From Iphinoe sp. HA4291-MV1 (GTDB taxonomy: Bacteria > Cyanobacteriota > Cyanobacteriia > Cyanobacteriales > Nostocaceae), in the NCBI GenBank assembly GCA_019359415.1, contig JAHHHH010000022.1, positions 22,489 to 86,488 of the forward strand: a stretch of 64,000 nucleotides of DNA, written 5' to 3'. Positions 1 through 10,196 of the stretch are shown one piece after another. The stretch's first letter is position 1. Every line of letters starts with the position of its first letter. The notes below the pieces were generated by a model. The model was not told where the DNA came from and did not search any database. It saw only the letters and a program-made list of their open reading frames with translations. A program made the translations under genes and the position numbers.

Positions 1-420
1 GGGAGTTGGTCATCATAGACTCAAGAACCTAAATTACAATTTTTGTGAAAGCAACAAACTTTTCAACTGAAAATTTATGAGCAACAGACACCATAAAGCA
101 GGCTAAAATTGCCCAAAGAGCTATCCTTTCTATAGTCAAGCATTAAGACAATTGACGAGCATGACTACAATTAGTTATTTTCTCTCAAATGTGTGTATGC
201 TTGTGTGTTTGTTGATTTTTTTCAAGTTGTTTATGTTTATGTAAAGCTCTAGGATTGATGCTAAACTCGCAAAAAACAAGTCTACAAGCACTTGCGACAT
301 AGAAAACTCAACACTTATCCAAAGAAGAATCTATGACTACATCCGCACTTAGGAGGCACAAATGCAGATGCTGACGATACCAGAGTTACCAAAAAGCGTG
401 TAGGGAGGAGGAATAGGAAA
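1..420. other. AT-rich upstream region with two tiny overlapping leader ORFs
   Basis: No long gene is visible. Near the end, AGGAGG at 350-355 precedes an ATG at 362 that reads 13 codons to TAG at 401-403. An overlapping frame from ATG 332 encodes a 13-residue peptide ending CRC. Both lie just before the SRPBCC gene at 421 and could be a translated leader or chance. Nothing else is recognisable. Confidence 0.3.
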
Positions 421-945
421 ATGGGAGATTGGTTATCCAAATTCGTCCACCGCAAACGTCGTCGGTTTTGCGCTTCTCTGGTGCGGACGTACCGAGAGAT
501 CAGTTCTGCTTCTGTGGATGAACTTTGGCAAAAAGTGGTTGATATAGCAGATGTTTCTTGGCATCCATTACTCAAAAGCACTAATGTCCCATATGGATTA
601 GTACCTAAACCTGGACTGATCTATCAAGCGGTAACACGCTTGTCACCAATTCCCATTCGCATCTTTGTGGAACGTGTCAATCCTAGAGAGTTGCTAAGTT
701 TCAGAGTGCTAGCAATTCCTGGTGTAGAGGAACGAGTGACTTATAAAGTAGAATCTACAGTCTGTGGCACTTGTTTGTCATATTCTGTAACACTACGTGG
801 TTGGTTGTCGCCTTTTATTTGGCCTTTGTCCCGTCCCTACGCGGATCGCGTAGCACGAGCCTTAGTCGAAGCAGTTGAGGGAGCGACATTACAAGCAGTA
901 TCAGGGAAGCGAAAATCTCTCAAAGACGGTTGTTTAGATTTTTAG
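421..945 (+). CDS. SRPBCC-like (START/polyketide-cyclase fold) protein
   Basis: A 174-residue soluble protein with no signal peptide. The body fits a small SRPBCC lipid- or ligand-binding domain: an N-terminal stretch (REISSASVDELWQKVVDIAD, about residues 25-44), a run of alternating beta strands, and a C-terminal amphipathic helix (about 140-160) that would line the cavity. The ligand cannot be read from sequence. A strong purine-rich ribosome site (GGAGGAG at 404-410) supports the ATG at 421. The N-terminus is Arg/Lys-rich. It stands alone, 280 bp before mrp. The fold assignment is by pattern recognition only. Confidence 0.6.
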   Translation: MGDWLSKFVHRKRRRFCASLVRTYREISSASVDELWQKVVDIADVSWHPLLKSTNVPYGLVPKPGLIYQAVTRLSPIPIRIFVERVNPRELLSFRVLAIPGVEERVTYKVESTVCGTCLSYSVTLRGWLSPFIWPLSRPYADRVARALVEAVEGATLQAVSGKRKSLKDGCLDF

Positions 946-1223
946 TTATTAGTCATTAGGAGCCACTGCGCCCTTCTCCCAAGGGGAGACGCCAAGGGCG
1001 ATGGAGGTTCCTCAGAGGGGCGTGCAAGTGGCGCTCATGAGTCAAAGAGATACTGACTCTCAACTCACTGAATATGGACTATTGACTATTGACCTTAGAC
1101 CCCCCAAAGTAGACTTTGGACTCATTAATTTAACAATCTAAAAGAGGCGCTGGCAGTTAAGACTCTAATAGATAAAAATGACTTTTTGTTAAAAATTATT
1201 GCAGTAGAAAGACTAAAAACATT

Positions 1224-2294
1224 ATGTATGATATCCTTGATACCCATTCAGTCCTAGAAGTGTTGCGACCAGTGCAAGATCCAGAACTTCGCAAAAGTCT
1301 GGTAGACATGAACATGATTCGCAACATCAATATTGATGGTGGTAAGGTTAGTTTTACCTTAGTATTGACAACCCCTGCCTGTCCTTTGCGTGAATTTATT
1401 CTGGAAGACTGCCAAAAAGCTGTGAAACAGCTTCCAGGAGTTACAGAGGTATCCGTGGAGGTCACAGCGGAAACACCTCAACAAAAAGCTTTAAGCGATC
1501 GCACTGGTATTCCTGGTGTTAAGAATATCATTGCAGTTTCCAGTGGCAAAGGAGGCGTTGGGAAAAGCACGATTGCTGTGAATGTAGCAGTTGCTTTAGC
1601 TCAAACAGGGGCAAAGGTCGGTTTGCTTGATGCTGATATCTATGGTCCTAACGACCCTACTATGTTAGGACTAGGTGATGCTCAAATGATAGTGCGGTCA
1701 ACAGAGAAAGGCGAGATTTTGGAACCAGCTTTCAATCACGGCGTCAAGTTAGTCTCAATGGGCTTTTTAATTGACCGAGATCAGCCAGTGATTTGGCGTG
1801 GACCAATGCTCAATGGAGTGATTCGCCAGTTTCTCTATCAAGTGCAATGGGGAGAAATAGACTATCTGATTGTGGATATGCCACCTGGAACAGGCGATGC
1901 TCAGCTAACATTGGCACAAGCAGTACCAATGGCGGGAGCAGTTATTGTTACGACGCCTCAAAATGTAGCACTGTTGGATTCTCGAAAGGGCTTGCGAATG
2001 TTCCAGCAGATGAATGTGCCTATCCTGGGAATAGTAGAAAACATGAGCTATTTTATTCCACCAGATATGCCAGATAAGCAGTATGACATTTTTGGTTCCG
2101 GCGGTGGCTCCAAAACTGCAGATGAGTTAGGAGTGCCGTTGTTGGGGTGTGTACCACTAGAAATTTCTACTAGAATTGGCGGTGATGCAGGTGTACCTGT
2201 CGTTGTTGCCCAAAGCGATTCAGCTAGTGCCCAAGCGTTAAAGGCGATCGCCCAAACAATTGCTGGCAAAGTATCAGTTGCTGCCCTGACATAA
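1224..2294 (+). CDS. mrp: Mrp/NBP35-family P-loop ATPase, Fe-S cluster carrier
   Basis: A 356-residue protein with two parts: an N-terminal MIP18/DUF59 domain (about 1-90, with PACPL in the expected place) and a ParA-like deviant P-loop ATPase. The Walker A is SSGKGGVGKST at about 106-116. DADIYGPN, the IVDMPPGTGD switch II and ENMSY motifs follow. The family holds and transfers [4Fe-4S] clusters to apo-proteins in the cytosol. The C-terminal CxxC that binds the bridging cluster in E. coli ApbC/Mrp is absent after ENMSYFIPPD, where the sequence runs into DIFGSGGG. It may therefore bind a cluster differently or serve mainly as an ATPase. It is single-gene in context, followed by rodA after 121 bp. 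Confidence 0.92.
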   Translation: MYDILDTHSVLEVLRPVQDPELRKSLVDMNMIRNINIDGGKVSFTLVLTTPACPLREFILEDCQKAVKQLPGVTEVSVEVTAETPQQKALSDRTGIPGVKNIIAVSSGKGGVGKSTIAVNVAVALAQTGAKVGLLDADIYGPNDPTMLGLGDAQMIVRSTEKGEILEPAFNHGVKLVSMGFLIDRDQPVIWRGPMLNGVIRQFLYQVQWGEIDYLIVDMPPGTGDAQLTLAQAVPMAGAVIVTTPQNVALLDSRKGLRMFQQMNVPILGIVENMSYFIPPDMPDKQYDIFGSGGGSKTADELGVPLLGCVPLEISTRIGGDAGVPVVVAQSDSASAQALKAIAQTIAGKVSVAALT

Positions 2295-2415
2295 CTTGAC
2301 AGAAAAATTTGAATTTTCACCTGGTTGAAGTTGCTCAGCCTGGAATACAGATTGTTAGTTGTTCCTAAATTTAAAGTCTGACAGTTAAAGTTTTGTTTTA
2401 GTTTAAAAGCATACA

Positions 2416-3729
2416 ATGTTGTTAAAACGTTCGCTCCCCAGAGTTCGTTGGAAGTATTGGGTTAAACCTTGGCAACAAGTAGATTGGTTGTTATTTTGTT
2501 TACCAATTGCTCTCACCATATTTGGCGGTATCATGATCCGCAGTACGGAATTGAATCAGGGACTCACTGATTGGTGGTGGCACTGGCTCATGGGGGGCAT
2601 TGGTTTGACTATTGCCCTATTTATCGCCAGAAGCCGTTACGAACATTTAGTTCAGTGGCACTGGGTAACTTATGCCATAACCAACATTAGCCTGATCGCG
2701 GTCATGGTAGCTGGTCAAAGCGCTAAAGGTGCACAGCGATGGATAAATATTGCTGGCATTGCTGTACAACCTTCAGAATTTGCCAAAATAGGATTGATTA
2801 TCACTCTAGCAGTATTGTTGCATAAACGCACTGCTTCTAGTCTGGATAATATTTTCAGAGCTTTGGCAATCACCGCTGTGCCTTGGGGATTGGTCTTCTT
2901 ACAGCCAGACTTGGCAACATCACTAGTCTTTGGTGCAATTGTTTTAGGAATGTTGTATTGGGCAAATGCCAATCCCGGCTGGTTAATATTACTCGTTTCT
3001 CCGGCTATTGCAGCGATTTTGTTTAGCATACCTTGGCCGTTATCGGAAGAACCGATAGTTGTGTTCAACCAAATATCCCTAACAGCGTTAGGGTTAATCT
3101 GGTCAGCTACTATGGGGCTACTTGGCTTTTTAACTCTACCTGGGAAACAAAATGTCATTGGCGGTATAAGTGCTTTATCTCTGAACCTTTTAGGTGGAGA
3201 ATTAGGAGTCTTTGCCTGGAACCATGTGTTAAAAGACTATCAAAAACTCCGCCTTACTAGTTTTGTTGACCCCGATCAGGATCCTCTGGGGTCTGGATAT
3301 CACCTCATTCAATCTCGCATTGCCATTGGTGCTGGTGAATGGTGGGGATGGGGTCTTTTCAGAGGTCCTATGACCCAATTGAATTTTGTCCCTGAACAAC
3401 ATACAGACTTTATCTTCTCCGCAGTGGGCGAAGAATTTGGTTTTATTGGCTGTTTGGTCGTACTATTTGTCTTCTGCTTAATTTGCCATCGCCTATTGCA
3501 TATTGCCCAAACTGCCAAAGATAACTTTGGTTCTTTGCTGGCTGTAGGTGTTTTGTCTATGATTGTGTTTCAGATGATTGTCAACATTGGTATGACTGTT
3601 GGCTTAGCACCAGTAGCGGGGATTCCCCTTCCTTGGGTGAGTTATGGTCGTTCGGCAATGCTAACAAACTTCATTGCCTTAGGGCTGGTAGAATCGGTAG
3701 CAAATTTTCGACAACGGCAGAAGTATTAG
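2416..3729 (+). CDS. rodA: RodA/FtsW-family peptidoglycan polymerase (SEDS)
   Basis: A 437-residue polytopic inner-membrane protein with about ten hydrophobic segments. The SEDS family polymerises lipid II into glycan strands during elongation, paired with a class B PBP. Visible family signatures are AKGAQRWINIAGIAVQPSE (about 100-118), FLQPDLATS, and near the C-terminus PVAGIPLPWVSYGRSAM, where the family usually has SYGGSS. The position of the conserved Asp (loop 4) corresponds to the QPDLATS motif. RodA is favoured over FtsW because of the WINIAG block and the absence of FtsW-type extensions. It is on the same strand as mrp but separated by an AT-rich gap. Confidence 0.88.
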   Translation: MLLKRSLPRVRWKYWVKPWQQVDWLLFCLPIALTIFGGIMIRSTELNQGLTDWWWHWLMGGIGLTIALFIARSRYEHLVQWHWVTYAITNISLIAVMVAGQSAKGAQRWINIAGIAVQPSEFAKIGLIITLAVLLHKRTASSLDNIFRALAITAVPWGLVFLQPDLATSLVFGAIVLGMLYWANANPGWLILLVSPAIAAILFSIPWPLSEEPIVVFNQISLTALGLIWSATMGLLGFLTLPGKQNVIGGISALSLNLLGGELGVFAWNHVLKDYQKLRLTSFVDPDQDPLGSGYHLIQSRIAIGAGEWWGWGLFRGPMTQLNFVPEQHTDFIFSAVGEEFGFIGCLVVLFVFCLICHRLLHIAQTAKDNFGSLLAVGVLSMIVFQMIVNIGMTVGLAPVAGIPLPWVSYGRSAMLTNFIALGLVESVANFRQRQKY

Positions 3730-3970
3730 TTGATGAGAAGAACACAGAACTCACCAACGCAGAATGCAACTTGGGACCACCAAGATGAATCTAGGGGTTT
3801 GCTGCAAAGACGCGCTCCTTACAAAGCGCTCAGCATGAGCGTTCACTCCCATGTGGTCTCTTGTTCTTTCTTAGGTAATGATTCGTTAATAGCATTGGTA
3901 AATAGTACTAATACAAAGGTAGCTTGAGAAAGATTAAGCTATAAACAGGAAACAAGCAAGGGGAAAGACG

Positions 3971-4171
3971 ATGATATTACCTGGAGCAACTGTTCGTGTC
4001 AAAAATCCACAAGACACCTACTATCGCTTTGAAGGACTTGTGCAACGCTTAAGTGATGGCAAAGTCGCTGTACTGTTTGAAGGTGGTAACTGGGATAAAC
4101 TCGTTACCTTTCGCTTTTCGGAATTGGAAGTTGTAGAAACCACAGCAGGACGCAAAGCAGGTAAAAAGTGA
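3971..4171 (+). CDS. ndhS: NDH-1 (photosynthetic complex I) subunit S
   Basis: A 66-residue basic protein matching NdhS (Ssl0352/CRR31 family). It begins [18 protein letters not shown] and contains [12 protein letters not shown] and [14 protein letters not shown]. The whole protein is one SH3-like beta barrel. NdhS sits on the cytoplasmic arm of cyanobacterial NDH-1 and forms part of the ferredoxin docking site for cyclic electron flow. The tail is short and lysine-rich. A good ribosome site (AGGGGAAAG) precedes the ATG. It stands alone on the plus strand. Confidence 0.88.
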   Translation: MILPGATVRVKNPQDTYYRFEGLVQRLSDGKVAVLFEGGNWDKLVTFRFSELEVVETTAGRKAGKK

Positions 4172-4300
4172 GCCAGCGCTGCACCGACGTTTCCTGGAGG
4201 CGACGGGCGTTCCCGAAGGGTAGAAAGTAGAAAGGCAAAAGAAAGAGGAATAACTATCTTTTGCTTTTTGAATTTTGAATGAGCGAATTTTGAATTGCTT

Positions 4301-4957
4301 ATGCGCCTTCCTCTACCACAGTTTGATAGAAGCGATCGCCACCCGAATCATTTTGCGGAGGTTATCCAGACTTCTAGTTGTGAATTTTTAGCTCAGTGTT
4401 TGGAACCCGACGATTTAAGCTTTCCCTCAATGCCTCCCTTTGGAAGCTGGGTACGTTCTGTTGATGAGGAGTCGGGCAATCAAGTTTATGCTGTAGTATA
4501 TTATGCAACTACTATGCCCGTAGATTCCGTACATCGGGCAGTCGCTCTGGGATTGTCACTACAGGATTTACGAGAGGAACAACCTCAGATATTTGCTATG
4601 CTAAAAACAGAATTCCGTGCTGTGATTGTGGGATTTGAGCAACCCGCAGAAACTAGTTTTTCAAATGCTCGGGTGTATCAGTATCTGCCTCCTCGTCCTC
4701 CACAAGTTCATCAAGCGGTTTACCGATGCGAAAGCGAAGCAATTATAAAGTTCACCGAACAGCTAGATTTTTTGCGGACACTACTTTCTGTAAATGGTGC
4801 TCCTGTGGAGCCTTTAACCGCAGCCGCCATTCGAGAGGTTTATCAGTTACGCAAAGCTGATCGACAATGGATTATTAAAGCCGGACGTACCCTGAGCGTG
4901 TTGCTTAAAGACGACTATGATCGCTTGCGGTTCATTTTGAGCCAGATTCACCCATAG
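4301..4957 (+). CDS. HAS-barrel-type conserved cyanobacterial protein
   Basis: A 218-residue soluble protein. The ATG at 4301 (MRLPLPQF) is preferred over a TTG two codons upstream. The N-terminal half (about 1-115) looks like the HAS-barrel domain found at the start of HerA-type ATPases: FGSWVR, YAVVYYATTMPVDSVHRAVA and VIVGFE patterns with strongly alternating strands. The C-terminal half is helical (FTEQLDFLRTLL, VYQLRKADRQWIIKAG). No ATPase domain follows, so this is the stand-alone form seen in cyanobacteria. Its function is not known to me. Confidence 0.55.
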   Translation: MRLPLPQFDRSDRHPNHFAEVIQTSSCEFLAQCLEPDDLSFPSMPPFGSWVRSVDEESGNQVYAVVYYATTMPVDSVHRAVALGLSLQDLREEQPQIFAMLKTEFRAVIVGFEQPAETSFSNARVYQYLPPRPPQVHQAVYRCESEAIIKFTEQLDFLRTLLSVNGAPVEPLTAAAIREVYQLRKADRQWIIKAGRTLSVLLKDDYDRLRFILSQIHP

Positions 4958-5107
4958 GTAGTTAGTTTTTAAATAGTCGTTTAGGTAGCCTAGAGAAAAT
5001 TTTTGGATTTGATTTTTTTTCTAGAAGTAACTTTTGCAATTGAATAGATTCAGCGATTACGCTTAAGGTAATCAAAGCCTCACTATCGCCAATTCTGTGT
5101 CCTACCT

Positions 5108-7258
5108 ATGGAACTCATCTCACAAGTTCTTGCGCTGGAACCAACTTCCCAAGTTCTCGCCAAGGAACCAATCGTTCCCTTTGCTATTTTATTGGTAGTC
5201 ATTTTAGTCGTACCCATCCTGTTTGAGCGGTTGCGATTACCAGGATTAGTAGGTTTGTTAGCTTCCGGAGTCGTACTTGGTCCTTACGGCTGGAATTTAT
5301 TACAAACAGAATCAGCGATGATGACTCTGCTATCAAATATTGGGTTAGTTTACTTAATGTTTGTAGCAGGATTAGAAATAGATATACAGCAGTTTCGTCG
5401 CACTAAAAATCAGTCGTTAGGGTTTGGTAGCTTGAGTTTCTTGGTTCCTCTAGTAGCGGGAACTTTTGTTGGGTGGATTTTTGGCTTTGACTGGAATTCG
5501 TCAATATTAATTGGCTCTTTATTCGCATCTCATACCCTTTTGGCGTATCCCATTATTAATCGCTTGGGAGTCGTCAATAACAAAGCGATAACTGTTACTA
5601 TTGGTTCCACTATTTTTACTGATATTGCTGCCCTGTTAGTGTTAGCCGTCTGTGTAGCCATGAGATCTGAGCAATTCAGCTTTGAGCGGCTCATTATGTT
5701 GGTAAGTTTATTAACACTCTACTCGGTTGTCGTTTTGGTAGGTTTTGATTGGGCAGGTAAAGAATTTTTTCGGCGCTCTGGTGATGATGAAGGAAATCAA
5801 TTTTTATTTGTGTTGCTCTGTGTGTTTCTTGCTGTCGTAGGAGCACAATTCATTGGAGTAGAAAAAATTGTTGGAGCCTTTTTAGCAGGGTTGGCTGTTA
5901 ATGAAACTGTAGGAGAAGGTCCAGTTAAAGAAAAGGTAGTGTTTGTTGGTAGTGTGCTATTTATTCCTATCTTTTTTGTTAACCTTGGCTTGCTCATTAA
6001 TGTGCCTGCCTTTTTACAAAGCATTGATACCTTACAGCTAACTTTCTTCATTATTATCGGTCTTATAGCAAGTAAATTTATCGCTGCTTTTTTGGCAAAA
6101 CTGGTTTATCGCTACAACTGGCAGGAAACGCTAACAATGTGGTCGTTATCTATGCCTCAAGCAGGTGCAACGTTAGCAGCAACGTTAGTGGGATATCGAG
6201 CTGAGCTACTTGATTTTAGGGTATTGAACAGCGTTATTGTCCTCATACTCATCACTGCAACTTTAGGACCGCTCATGACCAGCAGAATCGCTGTAGGTTT
6301 GACTTCCTCTGCAATGAAGGAGCAACGAACTGTCAATCCATCTTACCAAAAGCAAGAAGAAAGAGATAACTCATACACTATAGTGGTACCTGTCTACAAT
6401 CCCCAGACACAGCAGCATCTCATTGAAATGGCGGCATTGTTAGCACGACAATCTAATGGCAAAATTGTACCGCTAGCGATCGCAACAGCTTTTGCTCGCA
6501 TGGATGCACCCCAATTAGAAGCTTCTGTGCAAAGAAGTCAGCGGTTACTGACAAAAGCAACAGCACTTAGTCAAGTATTGGGAGTGGAAGCACAACCATT
6601 GCTGAGAATTGACGATGCTTTTGCCCAAGGAATTAGCAGGGCTTCTCGAGAACAAAAAGCTAGTTTGATTGTTATGGGTTGGGGTAAACGTACTGGATTC
6701 AAAGCACGTTTATTTGGTAACGTCATTGATAATGTTTTATGGGCATCCCATTGTCCGGTGGCGGTGACGCGTCTAGTGGAATCACCAAAAAAAATTCAGC
6801 GCATCTTGGTACCATTGGAAAATTTGATGACACCTTCATTGCAGCCTGTAAAATTTGCCCAAATTTTAGCAGATGCAAATGAAGCACAAGTTACCGTGCT
6901 GAATGTCTGCGAACGCCGTACGAGTTCAAGTAAAATTGCTTGGAGGCGATCGCAACTCTCTCTACTGATTTCTAGATTGGCACTGCAAAATCCACCAGAA
7001 ATCCAAATTATAGCTCATGAAAATACTGCTCAAGCGATTTTGCAAGCAGCAAGACTATATGACTTAGTTGTATTACCTTTTATACGTAATCGCACTGTTC
7101 CTGGGGGGTTAGCTATTAGCGATGTCACAACTCAATTGGCGAAGCAACTCACCTGCTCAATTGTCATGCTTGGAGAACCTCAACGTACTCAAGCTGTTGT
7201 TATACCAACTGAAGTGACTAGTAGTACCACAGCTACCATATCAGAGGGAATTGTGTGA
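5108..7258 (+). CDS. CPA2-type cation:proton antiporter with C-terminal universal-stress-protein domains
   Basis: A 716-residue protein. Residues about 20-400 form a Kef/NapA-type antiporter with a dozen membrane spans. AGLEIDIQQF, ASHTLLAYPI, FTDIAALLVLAV and GAFLAGLAVNETV include the acidic residues expected for cation/proton exchange. Residues about 425-690 are cytosolic and carry two UspA-like units: TIVVPVYNP with LIVMGWGKRTGFKARLFGNVIDNVLWASHCPVAV, then RILVPLENL with a second, more diverged half. The GWG-(x)n-G-N run is the UspA nucleotide-binding pattern. Likely role: Na+ or K+/H+ homeostasis with nucleotide gating. The substrate cannot be decided from sequence. Confidence 0.82.
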   Translation: MELISQVLALEPTSQVLAKEPIVPFAILLVVILVVPILFERLRLPGLVGLLASGVVLGPYGWNLLQTESAMMTLLSNIGLVYLMFVAGLEIDIQQFRRTKNQSLGFGSLSFLVPLVAGTFVGWIFGFDWNSSILIGSLFASHTLLAYPIINRLGVVNNKAITVTIGSTIFTDIAALLVLAVCVAMRSEQFSFERLIMLVSLLTLYSVVVLVGFDWAGKEFFRRSGDDEGNQFLFVLLCVFLAVVGAQFIGVEKIVGAFLAGLAVNETVGEGPVKEKVVFVGSVLFIPIFFVNLGLLINVPAFLQSIDTLQLTFFIIIGLIASKFIAAFLAKLVYRYNWQETLTMWSLSMPQAGATLAATLVGYRAELLDFRVLNSVIVLILITATLGPLMTSRIAVGLTSSAMKEQRTVNPSYQKQEERDNSYTIVVPVYNPQTQQHLIEMAALLARQSNGKIVPLAIATAFARMDAPQLEASVQRSQRLLTKATALSQVLGVEAQPLLRIDDAFAQGISRASREQKASLIVMGWGKRTGFKARLFGNVIDNVLWASHCPVAVTRLVESPKKIQRILVPLENLMTPSLQPVKFAQILADANEAQVTVLNVCERRTSSSKIAWRRSQLSLLISRLALQNPPEIQIIAHENTAQAILQAARLYDLVVLPFIRNRTVPGGLAISDVTTQLAKQLTCSIVMLGEPQRTQAVVIPTEVTSSTTATISEGIV

Positions 7259-7682
7259 TTCAAGATGCTTATTCTTTGTGTTTTTAATGAAAAATCAAAG
7301 TGGGAAAAAACGAATTGTGTATAATTTGTTATTTGTTGAATAGCTAAAAATATTTACTGAAAGGCAAAGTATTTAGTCAAGAAATTGACTACCTTTACAT
7401 ACGTAAAAACAACTTTGTATTTTATACGAGAAACTTCATTTTTTAAAGATTTGGTAAATTCTTGCTTAAAAGCCTACATTTTCCTAGAAGATTTTGTTAT
7501 TTTTCTAGTTGATATTTGAAGTCAAAAGGTACATATAACAAAAAAGCATTCACGGGCAAATTACTATGTTTAACAAAGCCTTCTCAATTACCCACACTGT
7601 AATTTGTTTGAGTTTGAAGGCTGGGTAGTTTAAAATACAAGCGCAATTACCACTGCAAATATCTGTAAATAACTGGGGAACT
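7259..7682. other. Intergenic region without recognised gene
   Basis: 424 bp of AT-rich sequence between the antiporter and the UDP-glucuronate decarboxylase. It must hold the promoter of the sugar-nucleotide genes. I see no gene, repeat array or clear operator. Confidence 0.5.
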
Positions 7683-8621
7683 ATGAGAATTTTGGTCACG
7701 GGCGGTGCTGGGTTTATTGGCTCCCATCTCATCGACCGATTAATAGCTGGTGGGCATGAAGTCATTTGCTTGGATAACTTTTACACAGGACACAAACGAA
7801 ACATACTCAAGTGGTTGGATCATCCTTTCTTTGAAATGATCCGCCATGACATTACTGAACCAATTCGCTTGGAAGTTGATCAAATCTACCATCTGGCTTG
7901 TCCAGCTTCCCCAGTGCATTACCAGTACAACCCTGTGAAAACAGTTAAAACTAACGTCATGGGGACGCTAAATATGTTGGGGTTGGCTAAACGTGTAAAA
8001 GCACGACTTTTGTTAGCTTCAACTAGTGAAGTCTATGGTGATCCAGAAGTTCATCCTCAAAGCGAGGAATACTGGGGTAACGTTAATCCCATTGGAATTC
8101 GTTCGTGTTACGACGAAGGTAAAAGAATTGCTGAAACTTTGACATTTGATTATTACAGACAAAATAAAGTTGATATTCGAGTAGCCCGCATATTTAACAC
8201 TTACGGACCTAGAATGCTAGAAAACGATGGTCGAGTCGTGAGCAACTTTATCGTTCAAGCATTGCGGGGTATTCCTTTAACCGTTTACGGAGATGGTTCG
8301 CAAACCCGTAGTTTTTGCTACGTATCAGATTTGGTAGACGGACTGATACGACTCATGAATAATGAATACATTGGTCCAGTCAATTTGGGAAATCCTGATG
8401 AATACACGATATTAGAATTGGCGAAAACAGTGCAAGACTTGGTGAACCCCGACGCACAAATAAAGTTTGAGCCATTACCTTCTGACGATCCACGTCGCCG
8501 TCGTCCCGACATTACAAGAGCAAAAAGTTGGTTAAATTGGGAACCTACTATTCCTTTGCAACAGGGGTTGAAACTAACTGTAGAAGATTTCCGGAACCGC
8601 CTCAAGAATGCTAAGTCCTGA
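7683..8621 (+). CDS. UDP-glucuronate decarboxylase (UDP-xylose synthase), SDR family
   Basis: A 312-residue extended short-chain dehydrogenase. The Rossmann motif GGAGFIGSH lies at residues 7-15, the catalytic Ser in [10 protein letters not shown] at about 111-120, and the catalytic pair Tyr143/Lys147 in SCYDEGKR. The family converts UDP-glucuronate to UDP-xylose with tightly bound NAD+. [20 protein letters not shown] and [11 protein letters not shown] are typical of the UXS group rather than of 4-epimerases. The next gene makes UDP-glucuronate, so the two form a pathway from UDP-glucose to UDP-xylose, probably for exopolysaccharide or sheath. The genes are 77 bp apart on the same strand. Confidence 0.88.
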   Translation: MRILVTGGAGFIGSHLIDRLIAGGHEVICLDNFYTGHKRNILKWLDHPFFEMIRHDITEPIRLEVDQIYHLACPASPVHYQYNPVKTVKTNVMGTLNMLGLAKRVKARLLLASTSEVYGDPEVHPQSEEYWGNVNPIGIRSCYDEGKRIAETLTFDYYRQNKVDIRVARIFNTYGPRMLENDGRVVSNFIVQALRGIPLTVYGDGSQTRSFCYVSDLVDGLIRLMNNEYIGPVNLGNPDEYTILELAKTVQDLVNPDAQIKFEPLPSDDPRRRRPDITRAKSWLNWEPTIPLQQGLKLTVEDFRNRLKNAKS

Positions 8622-8698
8622 GTCCTATACTCACCAACTTCAAAGAGAAAAATGTCTTCTGAAAAACTCTAACCCCAAAAAGCGAGGATTTGCACAAA

Positions 8699-10099
8699 AT
8701 GCGTGTTTGCGTCATCGGTACTGGTTATGTAGGTTTGGTAACAGGTGCTTGCTTAGCTCACATCGGACATGATGTTATTTGTGTAGATAACAACGAAGAG
8801 AAAGTCAAGATAATGAAGTCTGGGCAGTCGCCTATCTTTGAGCCTGGACTATCAGACATTATGCAGTCTACCATTAACACAGGTAAAATTCAGTTCTCAA
8901 CGGACTTGGCAGCAGGAGTCGCCCACGGAGAAATTTTATTTATTGCAGTGGGAACACCACCTTTACCAACTGGAGAGAGTGATACCCGTTATGTTGAAGC
9001 GGTAGCCCGTGGTATTGGTGCTCATTTAGACGGTGGGTATAAGGTGATTGTGAATAAGTCCACAGTGCCCATTGGTTCGGGAGACTGGGTGCGGATGATT
9101 GTCTTGGATGGCATAGCCGAACGCCAAAACACACTCATCACTGCAGGTGGATCGCCAAGCTACGATAAATTGCCTGAGATTACAGCTGAGTTTGATGTCG
9201 TCAGTAATCCAGAGTTTTTGCGGGAAGGTTCGGCAGTGTATGATACCTTCAACCCTGACCGCATTGTTCTGGGAGGCAACTCTCCAAGAGCGATCGCCAT
9301 GATGCAAGAACTGTATGCCCCGATTGTTCAGCGCAAGTTTGCAACTGACTCATCTCTACCCCCAGTGTCAGTGCTGGTTACAGACTTGAGTTCAGCAGAG
9401 ATGATTAAGTATGCTGCTAATGCTTTCTTAGCAACCAAGATTAGTTTCATTAACGAAGTTGCAAACATTTGCGATCGCGTTGGTGCTGATGTTACCCAAG
9501 TGGCAAAAGGTATCGGTTTAGACTCCCGTATTGGTAACAAATTCTTAAATGCTGGCATTGGTTGGGGTGGTTCCTGCTTCCCCAAAGATGTTGCTGCACT
9601 CATTCATACCGCAGATGACTACGGTTACGAGACACAGTTGCTCAAAGCTGCAGTCAGTGTTAACGAACGCCAGCGTGTGCTTGCTATTGAAAAACTCCAG
9701 CAAGCCCTGAAAATTCTTAAAGGGAAAACTGTGGGATTGCTAGGTTTAACCTTCAAGCCTGATACTGATGATATGCGTGATGCTCCAGCGCTCAACATCA
9801 TTGAACAGTTGAATAGATTAGGAGCTAGAGTTAAGGCATATGACCCAATTGTTTCTCAAACAGGTATGCGTCATGGTCTTTCTGGTGTGCTGGTAGAAAC
9901 CGATGCTGAAAGACTTGCTGATGGCTGCGACGCTTTGGTGCTTGTGACAGAATGGCAGCAGTTCAAAAACTTGGACTACGTTAAAATGGCACAATTGATG
10001 AGTCATCCTGTCATGATTGACGGTCGTAACTTCCTTGATCCTGAGACGATGGTTAGGGCAGGCTTCCAATATGTAGGTATTGGTCGCTCTAATCGCTAA
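8699..10099 (+). CDS. ugd: UDP-glucose 6-dehydrogenase
   Basis: 466 residues from ATG 8699, which sits 11 nt after a GCGAGG ribosome site; a TTG three codons upstream is less likely. The NAD-binding motif GTGYVGLVTG is at the N-terminus. NKSTVPIGSG and NPEFLREGSAVYD follow, then the catalytic cysteine in GWGGSCFPKD (about Cys293). It ends with the C-terminal UDP-binding domain (GLTFKPDTDDMRDAPAL). The enzyme oxidises UDP-glucose twice to UDP-glucuronate. It pairs with the decarboxylase immediately upstream. Confidence 0.93.
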   Translation: MRVCVIGTGYVGLVTGACLAHIGHDVICVDNNEEKVKIMKSGQSPIFEPGLSDIMQSTINTGKIQFSTDLAAGVAHGEILFIAVGTPPLPTGESDTRYVEAVARGIGAHLDGGYKVIVNKSTVPIGSGDWVRMIVLDGIAERQNTLITAGGSPSYDKLPEITAEFDVVSNPEFLREGSAVYDTFNPDRIVLGGNSPRAIAMMQELYAPIVQRKFATDSSLPPVSVLVTDLSSAEMIKYAANAFLATKISFINEVANICDRVGADVTQVAKGIGLDSRIGNKFLNAGIGWGGSCFPKDVAALIHTADDYGYETQLLKAAVSVNERQRVLAIEKLQQALKILKGKTVGLLGLTFKPDTDDMRDAPALNIIEQLNRLGARVKAYDPIVSQTGMRHGLSGVLVETDAERLADGCDALVLVTEWQQFKNLDYVKMAQLMSHPVMIDGRNFLDPETMVRAGFQYVGIGRSNR

Positions 10100-10196
10100 C
10101 TTTATATTTTCTTAGTTGCATGCATCACAAGGTAGGGGCACAGGAGGCTCCATTGGTGTCAACTTAACGTTCAAGCCTTGACTCCACGTTGATTTG

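Noticed and set aside
3730-3927. 65-codon frame after rodA
   Set aside because: Covers palindromic repeat DNA (GCGCTCAGCATGAGCG) and directly abuts the rodA stop without a ribosome site.
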